The notes under the pieces were generated by a model. It had not been told where the DNA came from and did not search any database. It worked only from the letters and a program-made list of their open reading frames with translations. A stretch of 64,000 bases of DNA. Origin: Hevea brasiliensis (Eukaryota; Streptophyta; Magnoliopsida; Malpighiales; Euphorbiaceae). Where the stretch lies: NCBI RefSeq assembly GCF_030052815.1, contig NC_079495.1, positions 56,274,773-56,338,772 on the forward strand, in the 5' to 3' direction. The translations under genes were made by a program, and so were the position numbers. Below are positions 35,644 through 46,406 of the stretch, piece by piece. The first letter of the stretch is position 1. Every line of letters starts with the position of its first letter.

Positions 35644-36494
35644 TTACTCCTCTCCGGCTTGGGTGACATTTGGAAGTAGTGTTACTGTTGTACTTAGTCC
35701 TTCCACGACCTCTATTTCGATCCATGGTAAATTCCTCTTAGGACAATCTTTCAAACGATGGTCTATGACCCCACATCTATAATAGGCTCCAGTCAATCCC
35801 CTACATTCACCTTTATGCCACTTGTTACAATGGCCACATTTTCTTGCTAGTCCTAGCGGACTCACTATAGTGTTTTTGGTGGATCTCTTCTGGGTGTAGG
35901 CCTGAGTCTAGATCTCCTACTTTGATCAGATGTCTGACTTAACTATTCTCTTAGCCTTTTATTACTAGACTGTCCAAATTTCCTCTTTTGCTGATCACCA
36001 CTCCTCTTTTGTTCCTCTTCATGAACACAGCTACTATATTTCTTTCTGAACTCTATCAGAAAGAATTCCCAAGTTACGTCGGCTGGTGGCACTACCTTGG
36101 TTACGACATCACACCATCGATATGCAGCTTCTTGTAACAATGAAACTGCACACTCCAAATTCTGTTCTGGTGTGCAATGGAGCTGCTGCAGGACTCTTTC
36201 AATCCTTTCTAACCAATACTCAGCCGTTGAATAATCGTCTTCCTTTTTACCATTGAAATCTACAGCTCCATACTTCCTAATTTTTCCTAGAGGTGATTTC
36301 TGCTGAGACAGTGGTGGAATAACCCCAGTCATCTGTCGAAAGAATCCAGTCATCTGCTCAAACAAGGCCTGTTGGGGTTGTACAGGCACCTCTTGCACTA
36401 GTGGAGCAGGATCTCCCTAATTTCCAATATCACTCCCAGTCGGAATACGGCTTACTACTTCTTCTTCTAATGCCTTCTGCGATTCTGAGTCCAT
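35644..36494 (-). pseudogene. Element G gag (broken)
   Basis: The start codon is at 36494. The reading shows LFEQMTGFFRQMTGVIP, KIRKYGAVDFNGKKEDD, VLQQLHCTPEQNLE and TWEFFLIEFRKKYSSCVHEEEQKR. Most of the following capsid part is missing: the sequence passes from the EEQK region to a KRKFGQSS-type basic stretch. The zinc region (35644-35865) has CGHCNKWHKGEC and a knuckle reading YYRCGVIDHRLKDC, where the first Cys of CCHC is Tyr. A stop follows the N-terminal PLVQE region, near 36418. No protease or pol sequence follows, so it could only have used proteins from a partner. Confidence 0.85.
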
Positions 36495-36618
36495 ACCTTA
36501 ACCTAAAATAACTAAGAAAATAGATCTGAATTAGTTTCACCTCAACTCATATGAATGCAATGCATGTTATGCACACTATCTCATTCTATCTATCTATGCC
36601 TAGGAATGCCTAAACCGT

Positions 36619-36630
36619 GATCTGATACCA
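36619..36630 (-). promoter_or_regulatory. Element G primer-binding site
   Basis: The minus strand reads TGGTATCAGATC, one base from the tRNA-iMet match, five bases from LTR 2. Confidence 0.88.
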
Positions 36631-36635
36631 ATAAA

Positions 36636-36944
36636 TGTAACACCTCTCACCAGACTATAGTGTAGCCGGGCAAGGCATGCTACAATCGGTGCCGGAGCAC
36701 CCTAACTTATCTTACTTTATTTTTTTTAAATAATTTTGAATTCATTTAATTTAATATTAATTATTTTTTGATGGAGAAACCAGCGGAGTTTCCCCTATTT
36801 TATTATCGTTTGGTGTATTACAATATTCACCTGTCTGAAATTCAACAATATTTCCAAAATAAAATCTTATCCATACTAATCATAATTATCTCATCAATCA
36901 TTCTCATAATTTTCTCATATTTTAAATCTCATCCATACATTTCA
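36636..36944 (-). repeat. Element G LTR 2 (5' LTR), start only
   Basis: It starts TGTAACACCTCTCACCAG and follows LTR 1 base by base (for example CGATGGAGAAACCAGCGGAC in LTR 1 against TGATGGAGAAACCAGCGGAG) until H begins at 36945. Confidence 0.9.
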
Positions 36945-38665
36945 TGTAACACCCCTAAGTTCGGTAGTGCGTTCTACTATTCCGGTGACCAGTATTGTCC
37001 GGACAGCTAGGATGCCTAGAACTACACTTTGTTATGAGTGAGGAGACATAAAATAATGAAATACAAGAAAAGAAAATACAACAAAAAAACAAAGAAAAAA
37101 TAATAACAAAGAAATATAACCAAGTTAAGTGAGCTGAGAACCCTAGCGATGGGTGACCGCACCGGGAAGTCACGGCGTGGACCGTTGACTAGCCCTGGAC
37201 CGCGGGGAACCCTGGAAAATATTTTTAGGACTTAAAGAGACATCAATTGAAGTATAAATATCATTAGAAATATCAAATAAAAATTAAATAATTAGTACAA
37301 AGAAAAGTGAGAAATCGAAAAACGGACAAAACCCGGTGTTACAGAAAAATCGGGAATGCAACCCGAACAGGGGCATTATGGTCATTTGACATCCCGAATT
37401 GTCTTTTGACCTAAATGTCCATTAAAAATAAATAATATTACACTTAGAAAATAAAATGAAGAATTAATTTGGTGGTACCTAATGTAAATAGCCAAAAGTG
37501 GAGTGAAAATTGTGTAAATAACACATTTAACATATAAAATGATTAAACTAAAGTGAGTGGACCACTAAGGAATAAACTAAGGATTATAAAATGTGTTAGT
37601 GGGCAGATTTCTCCACTAAACACTTCATCTTCAAGCTTGAGAATCATCCATGCCGTAAATGAAAAGCTCCCAAAACCTCCATGGCCATTTTTCTTTAAGC
37701 TTCATGCACTCCTTCAATTTACCTCCAATCACCTAGGTAGCTTCACTAAAAATTGTCCTCACATCACAAGGAAGAGCTTGATACCAAAATCAAGAAGTTT
37801 AGTGAAGGTTTAACAAGTCCCAACCAAAGGTAAGTTTGTATTTTTGAACATTGCTTTGTTAAACTTTGTATACTTGTTATGGGTGTTTGAATTATGAAGA
37901 AAATTTTCAAGTTTGAGGAGTTCTTGATATATCAATTTTGGGCAGCCATGGAGTTGTATATTTGATGATTTATTTTACATATGTTTGATGGGAATTCATG
38001 TTGAATAGGGTGAATTGATGTCCTAGTAGTTAATTCCACATGTAAATGGTGATTATGCACTTGGAATGGAAATTGATGAATTATGGACACTTTGGCATGG
38101 TGAAGCTTTTCGGCAGCCTTGAGGCTTCTTTGATAAATGTATGTGTTCATGAAGATATGGGCAGAATTGTGACATTGAGGATTGATGAGTGTGTATGTAA
38201 ATTGGTTGTGTAAAGTATGTGTAAGAATTAGAAATGTCATGTGTATGTATTGTTTTATTTGGACTTTATGAATTGGAGTTTTATTTGGTGTATTGAGGAT
38301 GTTTGTAATCTGCCCAAAATGACTTTAAGGTAAGGTGGTATATGGTTTTGGTAATGTACCAAAACAGAATTGGTAAGGGAAGTGGACATATAGTAAGGTA
38401 AATGTGTCATTGATGTATGTTTAAGCAAGGTAATTAAGGGCAGTATGCATTTTAGCCTATAACTTTAAATGTGTAACTTCAATTGGTATGAGACCAATTG
38501 GAAGTGAAACTAGGCACAAAATGTGCCAACTTTCATTAAGAAAGCATACTAAAATTCTGCTTGCAAGGTGACATGAAAAATGACCAATTCGGATTAAGTG
38601 CAAGTGAAACCTGAAAACTGATCAATTGGGCAGCAGTTAGTGTATAGGCCATAACTCACTCAAAA
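36945..38665 (+). repeat. Element H: type-2 LTR, first part
   Basis: It starts TGTAACACCCCTAAGTTCGG and is the reverse complement of the F and S LTRs, so H points the other way. It contains the U3 block with CTAGCGATGGGTGACCGC (near 37142) and continues into the ~200-bp unit region before C cuts it. The left flank TTTCA (36940-36944) would be its target duplication. CAAAA (38661-38665) is the target duplication of C. Confidence 0.88.
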
Positions 38666-38882
38666 TGTAACACCCTCCTCCCTGAAGCAACTCCGTACAT
38701 TCTACTGTTCCGCTGATCGGTGTCAGTCCGGACAGTTAGAACGTCCGGAAAAATATCTAAACTAAAGTCAGGAACCATAATTAACTCAAATATTAATAAG
38801 AAAAATTTAGTAAAAATTTTAGAAATAAAATACAACCGAGTTAAACGAGCCGCTGCCCTAGCGATGGGTAACCCAGAGGGAA

Positions 38883-38899
38883 GTTGCGGTTCTCGCAAC
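38883..38899. other. Conserved LTR hairpin in C LTR 1
   Basis: GTTGCG-GTTCT-CGCAAC lies 217 bp from the LTR 5' end, in a block that is among the best conserved across type-1 LTRs. A role in transcription or RNA structure is possible but not shown. Confidence 0.6.
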
Positions 38900-41100
38900 T
38901 AGGAGCCCTAGACCTGGGGGAAAAATCATAAAATAATTTTTGGGACTCCAGAGAAGGGTTATTGAGGTTCCTATGGCATTAGAATGCCAAGAAAATACCT
39001 AGAAAAATTTTTCAATCGGTACAGACAATTTTGACCCGTTAAGCCAAACGGAGGGCATGTTGGTCATTTCGCCTTCAGAGGTGATTTTTGGCCGACTTGT
39101 CCAGTTGAGTAAATAATTAATATGACATAAAATATGAATAAACATTACTAGAAATAAAATTGAAAATGAGTAGTGAAGAAAAAGAAAAGAAAATGAGGAA
39201 AAAGGCTATTTTTATGACATCATGATGATGTCATTTAAAAGCTATAACCAATTATAATTAAACAACCAATTCATTAACTAATAAAAGAGATAAATGAAGG
39301 CCAAAATCATCAAAAAGCCAGCAGGTGCAGCCGAAACCCTTGCATGCCCAAACCTCTATTGACAACTTCAATCAAAGCTCAATTTCCCTCTTTATTTCAC
39401 CTTAAACCCTAGACACCTTTCACCAAAAACTTGTCTATACCTCTTGGGAAGTGTTTGGCAGCCAAGAAAAGGAAAGAAAGTGAAGTTTTGAGCTTGGAAA
39501 AAATCTGCCTACAAGAGGTTAGTGCACCTATCTATTTAAAACTCTTATTTTCTATGTTAGGGACTTGAAATCAACATGAACTTGTGACTTAAATGAACAA
39601 AGTTAAGTGTATGTAGCCCATGGATTTCAGCTGCCCCTAAGTAAGGAACAAGATTGAGTGTTTTGATGGACTTGGAGTGCACTAGAGATTATGTTTAAAG
39701 TATGTAAATATAAGTATAATGGATTAGTTAGTTAATTAAAGCATGTTGTGAAAACTCATATGGGAATTAGGGTTTTGAGAAGTGAAAATTTGGCTTGGCT
39801 TAGGAAATTGTTAGAGAACATTTTAATGGTCAATTAGTGACCATTTTAGGTAAGTTGACCATAATTTGGACTGAAATATAGCATGGCAAAGTGAATGAGT
39901 ATGCTGCCTAGGGACAGCAGCAAGGGTGGCTGTGATTCCAGCCCTTTTAGACAGCCATAACATTGGCTGTGTAGGTCCAATTGGTGTTTGGCCAATTGGA
40001 CATGAAACTAGACTTATAATGGCACATTTTTTCTGAAGAAACCATGCCCAAAAGACCAAAGCAAGAGGACCAAAAGTTGGCCCCAATCTGGATACCCTGC
40101 AACAGCACCTGCAGAAATGACTAACTGTTCATTTGGCCATAACTCACTGTAGATATGGTCAATTGACCTGAAATTTTTAAAGCAACAAGTTAAGACATAG
40201 AAAAACAACTTTCATGAAGAAACCTACCCCAAATTATGACCAGAACCTAACCCAAATGGCAGTCACAGTCACTGTTCATGGTACTGTAGATTTGGTAATT
40301 CTGCAATTTTGGCAATCCGGCCAGCTGTGGTTTTTGGACCATATCTGGAGTTACAAAACTCCAAATGGAGTGATTCAAAAAAGGAAATTAAACTAGACAA
40401 AATAAGGAACAACTTTCATGTTTACCATTTCCTCAAATTCCCACTGCAACAGGGCCCAATGGAACAGTAAATTTAGGTCACAAAAACTGAAAATTCTGCT
40501 CTCTAGGTTTTAGGTTTGGAAATGGATTTAGGGGTTAATTCCAACAAGTTTTAAATGCAAAATGTGGTATGTTGGGAGTGTCAAAACCAATATACCTATT
40601 TTCTATCCAAAAGTCAACATTTTTGTTGACCAATAGGGTGAATAGTGACACCAAAACTTGAAATTCACAAATTGAAGAATTTAAAAGTTTCAAATGCCCT
40701 AGTATACCTAACAAGATTGGTTTGGATAGTTTGGCATGCCAATAGGGTTCAGTTAGCAGTACTGCACATGGCAATATGCCATTCTGTGATTTTATGGCTT
40801 TTAGCCATTCTGACCTTGTATTGAGATTTGGCCTTGTGCCTGATGTTATCACAGCTTGTTAGCTGTTCTGTTGCACACCGGGAGATGCATACGTGACCGA
40901 TGGTGTGACGGCCAGAGGTACTTGATACCCAATGCCAGTTTACCCGTTTATCCAGTCCAGTCATCTAGTGTAGGTTACTTGGGCAAACAAATGAATGAAA
41001 GTGGACAAAGTTAATGATATACAAATTCAAAACAAATAAAACATATACATTCACTACATATTTATTTTCTGCTATTTTCTTTTATTTTATTATTGCACCA

Positions 41101-41118
41101 CTAAGCATTATTGCTTAG
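41101..41118. other. Conserved CTAAGC/GCTTAG hairpin in C LTR 1
   Basis: A perfect 7-bp stem, CTAAGCA...TGCTTAG, with a 4-base loop, preceded by TTGCACCA. Equivalents with the stem kept and the loop changed lie at 2438-2455, 10450-10466, 27622-27638, 31152-31169, 53025-53042 and 53970-53988. Type-2 LTRs carry GAGACAATGTCTC at the same place beside TGGTGCA. Confidence 0.6.
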
Positions 41119-41740
41119 CGCGTTGCTTTTGCCACGCGTAGGTACTGGAGATACAGATCGTGAGCCCAGTAGACCTCAGACTGGGTGAGTCCATCCTGCA
41201 CTTCCGCTCAGTGGCCGTGTCACCTCAACTTCTGCTGTGCATTGGTAGGGCACTAGGTGTCATTTTGTCATTTTGTAACTAAATTTTTATTTTCTCATAT
41301 GTATTTAGAATTATGTAATATATTTTGATGTTCATGTAAATTATGAAAATTGTATTTGTGAATGGAAAAGTAAATATATAATTGTGATTTATACTTGATT
41401 ATCACATTTGATGGATGATTGAGAACTGAAATTGAGAAATGTTAAGGAGATTTTGATATTGGAGTTTGAAATGATGAGACATGAATATTGGAAGTGTTTT
41501 TTACTGGTTTCGAAGAACTGTTTTCTCCATTTTTAGCCTGTACTCTGCCGGATTTTCTTTAAAATTTTCGGAACCTCAAATAAATAATACTTTTGATAAA
41601 TGGCTTAAATAAATTATATTTCATAAACTATATTCAAAATTATGACAAAAATTTATTAAGGTAAAATAGAGTGTGCCGGTACACCGTGTGACATATCTTA
41701 CTCGGATATACTGTAGCTGGGTAAGGGGTGTCACATTTAG

Positions 41741-41752
41741 TGGTATTAGAGC
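41741..41752 (+). promoter_or_regulatory. Element C primer-binding site
   Basis: TGGTATTAGAGC differs from the tRNA-iMet match TGGTATCAGAGC by one C-to-T change and lies five bases after LTR 1. The leader 41753-41862 follows, then gag. Confidence 0.9.
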
Positions 41753-41862
41753 ACGGTTTAGGCGTTTCTGGGCCTAGATTGAGTCCATACCATGCATTGC
41801 ATTTGTAAGAGTCGAGGTGACACTAATGCAGATCTGTTTGTCTTTCTTATTTTGAATAGGAT

Positions 41863-43049
41863 ATGGACCCTTCATCACAGAGAGCAGTCGAGGAGGAAGT
41901 GGAGAGTCATGCTCCACCTGCAGCAGCTGAGACTGGGGGTAGGGGAGAACCTACTCCACCAGCTCAAGCAGAGCCTGCTCAGCCTCCACAGGCCATGTTC
42001 CAGCAAATGGCCGATTTCTTCAGACAAATGGCTGGAGTAATGCCACCACCACCACCACCAGCTCCACAGCAGAAATCACACCTGGAAAGGCTAAGAAAGT
42101 TTGGAGCAGTGGACTTTTTCAGTAAGAGAGAAGATGATTACATTGCGGTAGAATTGGTTGAATGCAGCAGAGTTCTAAAACAACTCCACTGCACTCCAGA
42201 GCAAAACCTGGAAGCTGCCATATCTTTGTTGCAAGATGATGCCTACGAATGGTGGGACACGGTATCCAGTGAAGTGTAGCCAGAAGCTATAACTTGGGAC
42301 TTCTTTCTCTCCGAATTTAAGAAGAAATATGTGGGTACGTATACCTGGAAGAGAGAAGAAGAGAGTTTATTAACCTGAGGCAGAGACAGTTGTCAGTGGC
42401 CGAGTATGAGAAGGAATTCGTCCGATTAAGCCGCTATGGAAGGGAGATAGTCCCTAATGAAGCTGAAAGATGTAAGAGATTTGAAGAGGGACTAAATGAC
42501 AACATAAAGATTCAGCTCACTGCCTTGGGAATCACAGAATTTAGCAAGTTAGTGGAAGCTGCAATAAGGGTTGAAAAAGTAAGAATAAGTGAGCAGACCA
42601 GAAGGGAGAGACAGCAGAAGAGGGGACCGGGTCAGTCTAGCTCATCTCCTGCACCTGGGAAGAAGTTCAGAGGTCCATCTGCACAGAGTTCAGGTCAGCC
42701 ACAAGGTCAGGGTCAGTCTCAGGGGCCCAAGCCACAGTTTACCCCTAGGAGAGGTCAGTCCACACCATCAGTGGGCAGCTCTCCAGGGATGGGGTTCAGG
42801 GGACCAGCCCCAGCAACTTCTGCATGTCCACACTGCCTGAAATGGCATAAGGGAGAGTGTTGGAGAGTGACTGGTGCCTGCTTAAGGTGTGGGTCAACAG
42901 AGCATCAGCTGAGGAACTGTCCACGCAGAACTACTACAGCTACTCCAACACAAGCGACGGACACCTTACGCACCACGAGAGGTAGAAAATCTGGTAAATC
43001 GAGGTGTTGGACCATCACGAGGCTCGCATCCGAGCTAGCGAGAGGCTGA
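41863..43049 (+). pseudogene. Element C gag (broken)
   Basis: Start ATG at 41863 (MDPSSQRAVEEEVESH), in the same place as in A, E and G. Capsid landmarks are MFQQMADFFRQMAGVMP, LERLRKFGAVDFFS, LHCTPEQNLE and DDAYEWWDT. A TAG at 42277-42279 replaces the Gln codon seen in A, and a one-base loss near 42338 shifts the frame. From 42390 the frame is open: AEYEKEFVRLSRYGREIVP, a basic Ser/Gln-rich linker, then CPHCLKWHKGEC and a complete CCHC knuckle CLRCGSTEHQLRNC (about 42825-42921). The stretch 42950-43110 is scrambled relative to A, mostly where A has CAG or CTG, and this breaks the link to the protease. Confidence 0.9.
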
Positions 43050-43120
43050 CAGCGACCACCAGTAAGAGCTTATGCTAATAGAGCTAAGGAGGAGCAAGAT
43101 GCCGGGCGTCATCGAGTGCG

Positions 43121-43740
43121 TTCTCCATCTACACTACACCTGTGCATGCATTGGTGGATCCAGGATCCACTCATTCATATATCTGCATCAACCTACCCGT
43201 AGAAAGGGGGATACTAGTAGGGGAGAGTGACCAAGACATTCTGGTCACAAATCAATTGGGCCACAGTGTAGTGGTGAACAAAGTATACAAGGGTTGCCCA
43301 TTAAGGATTCAGGGGTATGAATTCTTGGCAGACCTGATTGAGTTGCCCTTCCACGAGTTTGACGTGATTTTGGGAATGGACTGGTTGTCACGTCATCAGG
43401 CAATAGTTGATTGTAAATTGAAGAGAATTTCTCTGAAAACTTCTGAGGGTAATGAGATCACTGTTGTGGGGGAAAGGACAGATTTCTTGTCCAATGTCAT
43501 CTCAGCCACAGTTGCAAGAAGAATGATGAGAAAAGGCTGTGAAGCCTACCTAGCACATGTGGTGGATACTAGGCAGGCTAAGCCAAACTTGAGTGATATA
43601 CCCACAGTAAGAGACTTCCCAGAGGTATTTCCTGAAGAATTGCCTGGTTTGCCACCAGAAAGGGAAGTTGAATTTGCTATTGAAACACTGCCGGGTACAG
43701 CACCCATTTCCATTGCTCCTTATAGGATGGCACCCACTGA
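43121..43740 (+). pseudogene. Element C aspartic protease and linker
   Basis: [18 protein letters not shown] contains the active-site Asp (GAT at 43157-43159). It is followed by [17 protein letters not shown] and a linker with [16 protein letters not shown] that leads into RT. The domain is open throughout, but its link to gag is lost in the scrambled stretch before 43120. Confidence 0.88.
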
Positions 43741-44520
43741 ATTGAGGGAGTTGAAAACTCAGTTGCAAGAGTTGCTTGATAAGGGGTTCATACGCCCCAG
43801 TGTGTCACCATGGGGAGCTCCAGTGCTGTTTGTAAAGAAGAAGGATGGGACTTTGAGGCTATGTATCGATTACCGGCAGTTGAATAAAGTGACTGTGAAG
43901 AACAAATATCCATTGCCTAGAATTAATGATCTGTTTGATCAGTTGAAGGGAGCAGGAGTATTTTCTAAGATTGATCTCAGATCAGGGTATCATCAGTTGA
44001 GGGTGAAGGGTGTAGATGTGCCCAAGACTGCATTTAGGACCCGGTATGGGCATTATGAGTTTCTGGTTGCCTAACAAATGCACCAGCAGCATTTATGGAC
44101 CTTATGAACCGTATCTTCCATCCACACTTAGATCGGTTCGTAGTGGTCTTTATTGATGATATTTTGGTGTATTCCAAGACCAGGGAAGAACATGATGAGC
44201 ATTTGAGGATTGTTCTGCAAACCCTGAGAGAAAAGAAGCTGTATGCTAAGTTATCCAAGTGTGACTTCTGGTTGAATGAGATTGCATTCCTTGGACACAT
44301 AGTGTCAGCTGATGGGATTAGGGTGCATTCGAAGAAAATAGAAGCAGTGATGGAATGGAAGCCTCCCAGGAATACAACTGAGGTCAGAAGCTTCTTGGGG
44401 CTAGCTGGGTATTACAGGAGATTTGTGAAGGGATTTTCCTTAATAGCTGCTCCAATGACCAAGTTGTTACACAAGAATGTCAGATTTGACTGGAATGACA
44501 AGTGTCAGACCAGTTTTGAG
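43741..44520 (+). pseudogene. Element C reverse transcriptase (10-bp deletion)
   Basis: Motifs in order: [38 protein letters not shown], then FIDDILVYS (near 44138-44170) and [11 protein letters not shown]. At about 44067 a 10-bp deletion relative to A removes the conserved MPFG motif and shifts the frame. Apart from this the domain is open on both sides, so C was probably a recent active copy. Confidence 0.92.
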
Positions 44521-44960
44521 AAGTTGAAAGCTATGTTGACAGAGGCACCAGTGTTAACACAGCCAGTGTCAGGAAAGGACTTCGTGGTCTACAGTGATGC
44601 CTCTCATAATGGGTTAGGGTGTGTATTGATGCAAGAGGGGAAGGTGGTCTCTTATGCTTCCAGGCAGCTAAGGCCACATGAACAGAATTACCCTACCCAT
44701 GATCTAGAGCTTGCAGCAATTATCTTCGCACTGAAGATATGGAGGCATTACTTGTATGGTGAGAAGTGCTACATTTACACAGACCATAAAAGTCTGAAAT
44801 ATTTGCCAACTCAGAAGGAGCTCAACCTTAGACAGAGGCGATGGATTGAGTTCCTGAAGGACTATGATTGTGTGATTGACTATCATCCTGGGAAGGCAAA
44901 TGCTGTTGCTGATGCTTTGAGCAGAAAATCCATGACAGCCTTGAGATCACTGAATGCCCG
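44521..44960 (+). pseudogene. Element C RNase H
   Basis: [32 protein letters not shown] and [12 protein letters not shown] carry the catalytic acidic residues; the tail is [12 protein letters not shown]. The domain is intact and open from RT into integrase. It is marked as pseudogene only because the polyprotein as a whole is broken. Confidence 0.92.
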
Positions 44961-45711
44961 TCTATCTTTGGTTCGAGATGGAGCTATTTTGGCTGAGTTG
45001 CAAATGAGGCCAAACCTGCTACAGCAGATTTTAGATGGGCAAAAGGCAGATGAAAAGTTAATGGCTATTATGAGCAAAATCTCAGAGGGAAAAGCAACTG
45101 ACTATGGGGTGAAAGCAGATGGGTGTCTGTATTACAAAGGAAGACTGTGTGTACCAGATAATGGGGAATTGAAGGCCAGTATTCTGAAAGAGGCACACAC
45201 CAGTGTATATGCTATGCACCCAGGAAGTACAAAGATGTATCATGATCTGAAGCTTCAGTATTGGTGGCCTGGTATGAAGAAAGACATAGCTGACTATGTG
45301 ACTAAATGTTTGACATGTCAGCAAGTCAAGGCAGAGCATCAAGTTCCATCGGGTTTGCTACAGCCTATACGCATACCTGAATGGAAATGGGATCGAATTA
45401 CCATGGATTTTGTAAGTGGTCTACCTCTCACCCGGAAGAAACATGATGCAGTATGGGTGATAGTTGATAGATTGACTAAGTCAGCACACTTTCTGCCAGT
45501 TAGGACTGACTACTCACTAGAAAAGTTAGCAGAATTGTATATCAGTGAGATAGTTAGACTGCATGGAATTCCACTTTCCATCATATCTGATCAAGACCCA
45601 AGGTTTACATCGAGATTTTGGAAGAAGTTGCATGAGTCCTTGGGTACACAACTCCACTTCAGCACAGCTTTCCATCCTCAGACAGATGGGCAATCAGAAA
45701 GAGTAATCCAT
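44961..45711 (+). pseudogene. Element C integrase zinc domain and core (exon 1)
   Basis: The HHCC zinc domain ([17 protein letters not shown]) and the DDE core are complete: [14 protein letters not shown] with the first Asp, [16 protein letters not shown] with the second, and [11 protein letters not shown] with the Glu. The frame is open up to the intron-like insert, where reading on would meet TGA at 45721-45723. Confidence 0.92.
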
Positions 45712-45786
45712 GTAAACAATTGAAACCAATTAGATAAATACACATATTGAACTAAAATGACAATAATAACATGAAATATATGTCAG
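45712..45786 (+). other. Intron-like 75-bp insert in element C integrase
   Basis: It starts GTAAACAATTG and ends ATATATGTCAG, flanked by ATCCAT and GTCCTTGAGG. Removing it joins RVIH to VLEDML in frame. It is AT-rich and exactly as long as the insert in A. It differs from the A copy at about 9 of 75 bases, while the first ~118 coding bases after it differ at about 5. A possible branch point is the CTAAA about 30 bases before the 3' end. Confidence 0.72.
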
Positions 45787-46406
45787 GTCCTTGAGGATAT
45801 GCTGAGGAGTTGTGTCATTGAGTTTGAGGAAAGTTGGGATAGGTACCTCCCACTGGCAGAATTTGCATACAACAATAGCTACCAAGCTAGCATCCAAATG
45901 GCTCCATATGAAGCACTGTATGGGAGGAAATGTAGAACTCCAGTGTGCTGGACTGAATTGTGCGAGACAAGCGGTAGGGCGGACACTGTGAAACAGACTG
46001 AGGAGAAGGTAAAACTAATCAAAGCTAATCTGAAGGTTGCCTCAGATAGACAGAAATCCTATGCCGACTTGAAGAGAAAAGAAATAGAATGTGCGGTTGG
46101 CGACAAAGTATTCCTCAAGGTGTCACCGTGGAAGAAAGTATTGAGGTTTGGAAGAAAAGGTAAGTTAAGCCCTAGGTTCACTGGCCTATATGAAGTCATT
46201 GAACGTGTGGGTCCAGTAGCCTATAGGCTAGCTTTACCACCAGAGCTGGACAAGATCCACAATGTATTCCACGTGTCCATGCTCAGAAGATACCGCTCAG
46301 ATCCTTCACATGTCATCTCCAGGGAAGAAATTGAAATACAACCGGATTTGACATATGAAGAAGAACCTCTACGGATCCTGGCTCGGGAAGTGAAAGAATT
46401 GAGAAA
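45787..46406 (+). pseudogene. Element C integrase C-terminal domain (exon 2, cut by S)
   Basis: It reads VLEDMLRSCVIEFEESWD, SYQASIQMAPYEALYGRKC, then GKLSPRFTGLYEVIERVG (GPY/F-type region) and HVSMLRRYRSDPSHVI, up to REVKELRN, where S interrupts it. The part near 45960-45990 differs from A in a patchy way (CETSGRADT against GEDKLVGLDL). The chromodomain continues at 50427. Confidence 0.9.

Larger units (their letters stand above)
32318..36944 (-). mobile_element. Element G: gag-only derivative, right LTR cut by H
   Basis: LTR 1 (32318-35440), a polypurine tract, about 1.2 kb of internal sequence with gag only, a tRNA-iMet primer-binding site and the first 309 bp of LTR 2 can be seen. H interrupts LTR 2 at 36945, so the right target duplication is outside the window. 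It is a second TR-GAG-like element with type-1b LTRs. Confidence 0.87.
38666..41735 (+). repeat. Element C LTR 1 (5' LTR), type 1a
   Basis: It starts TGTAACACCCTCC and ends GGGGTGTCACA, 3070 bp. It carries hairpins GTTGCGGTTCTCGCAAC (38883-38899) and CTAAGCATTATTGCTTAG (41101-41118). The promoter and polyA site should lie here, but I cannot place them with confidence. LTR 2 matches closely; one visible difference is a ~17-bp gap near 39325 (CAGCAGGTGCAGCC against the longer form at 51225-51255). Confidence 0.94.

Noticed and set aside
40535..40852. 105-codon open frame in C LTR 1, repeated at 52459-52776
   Set aside because: It is the LTR pair again. It lies antisense to the element and matches no known family.
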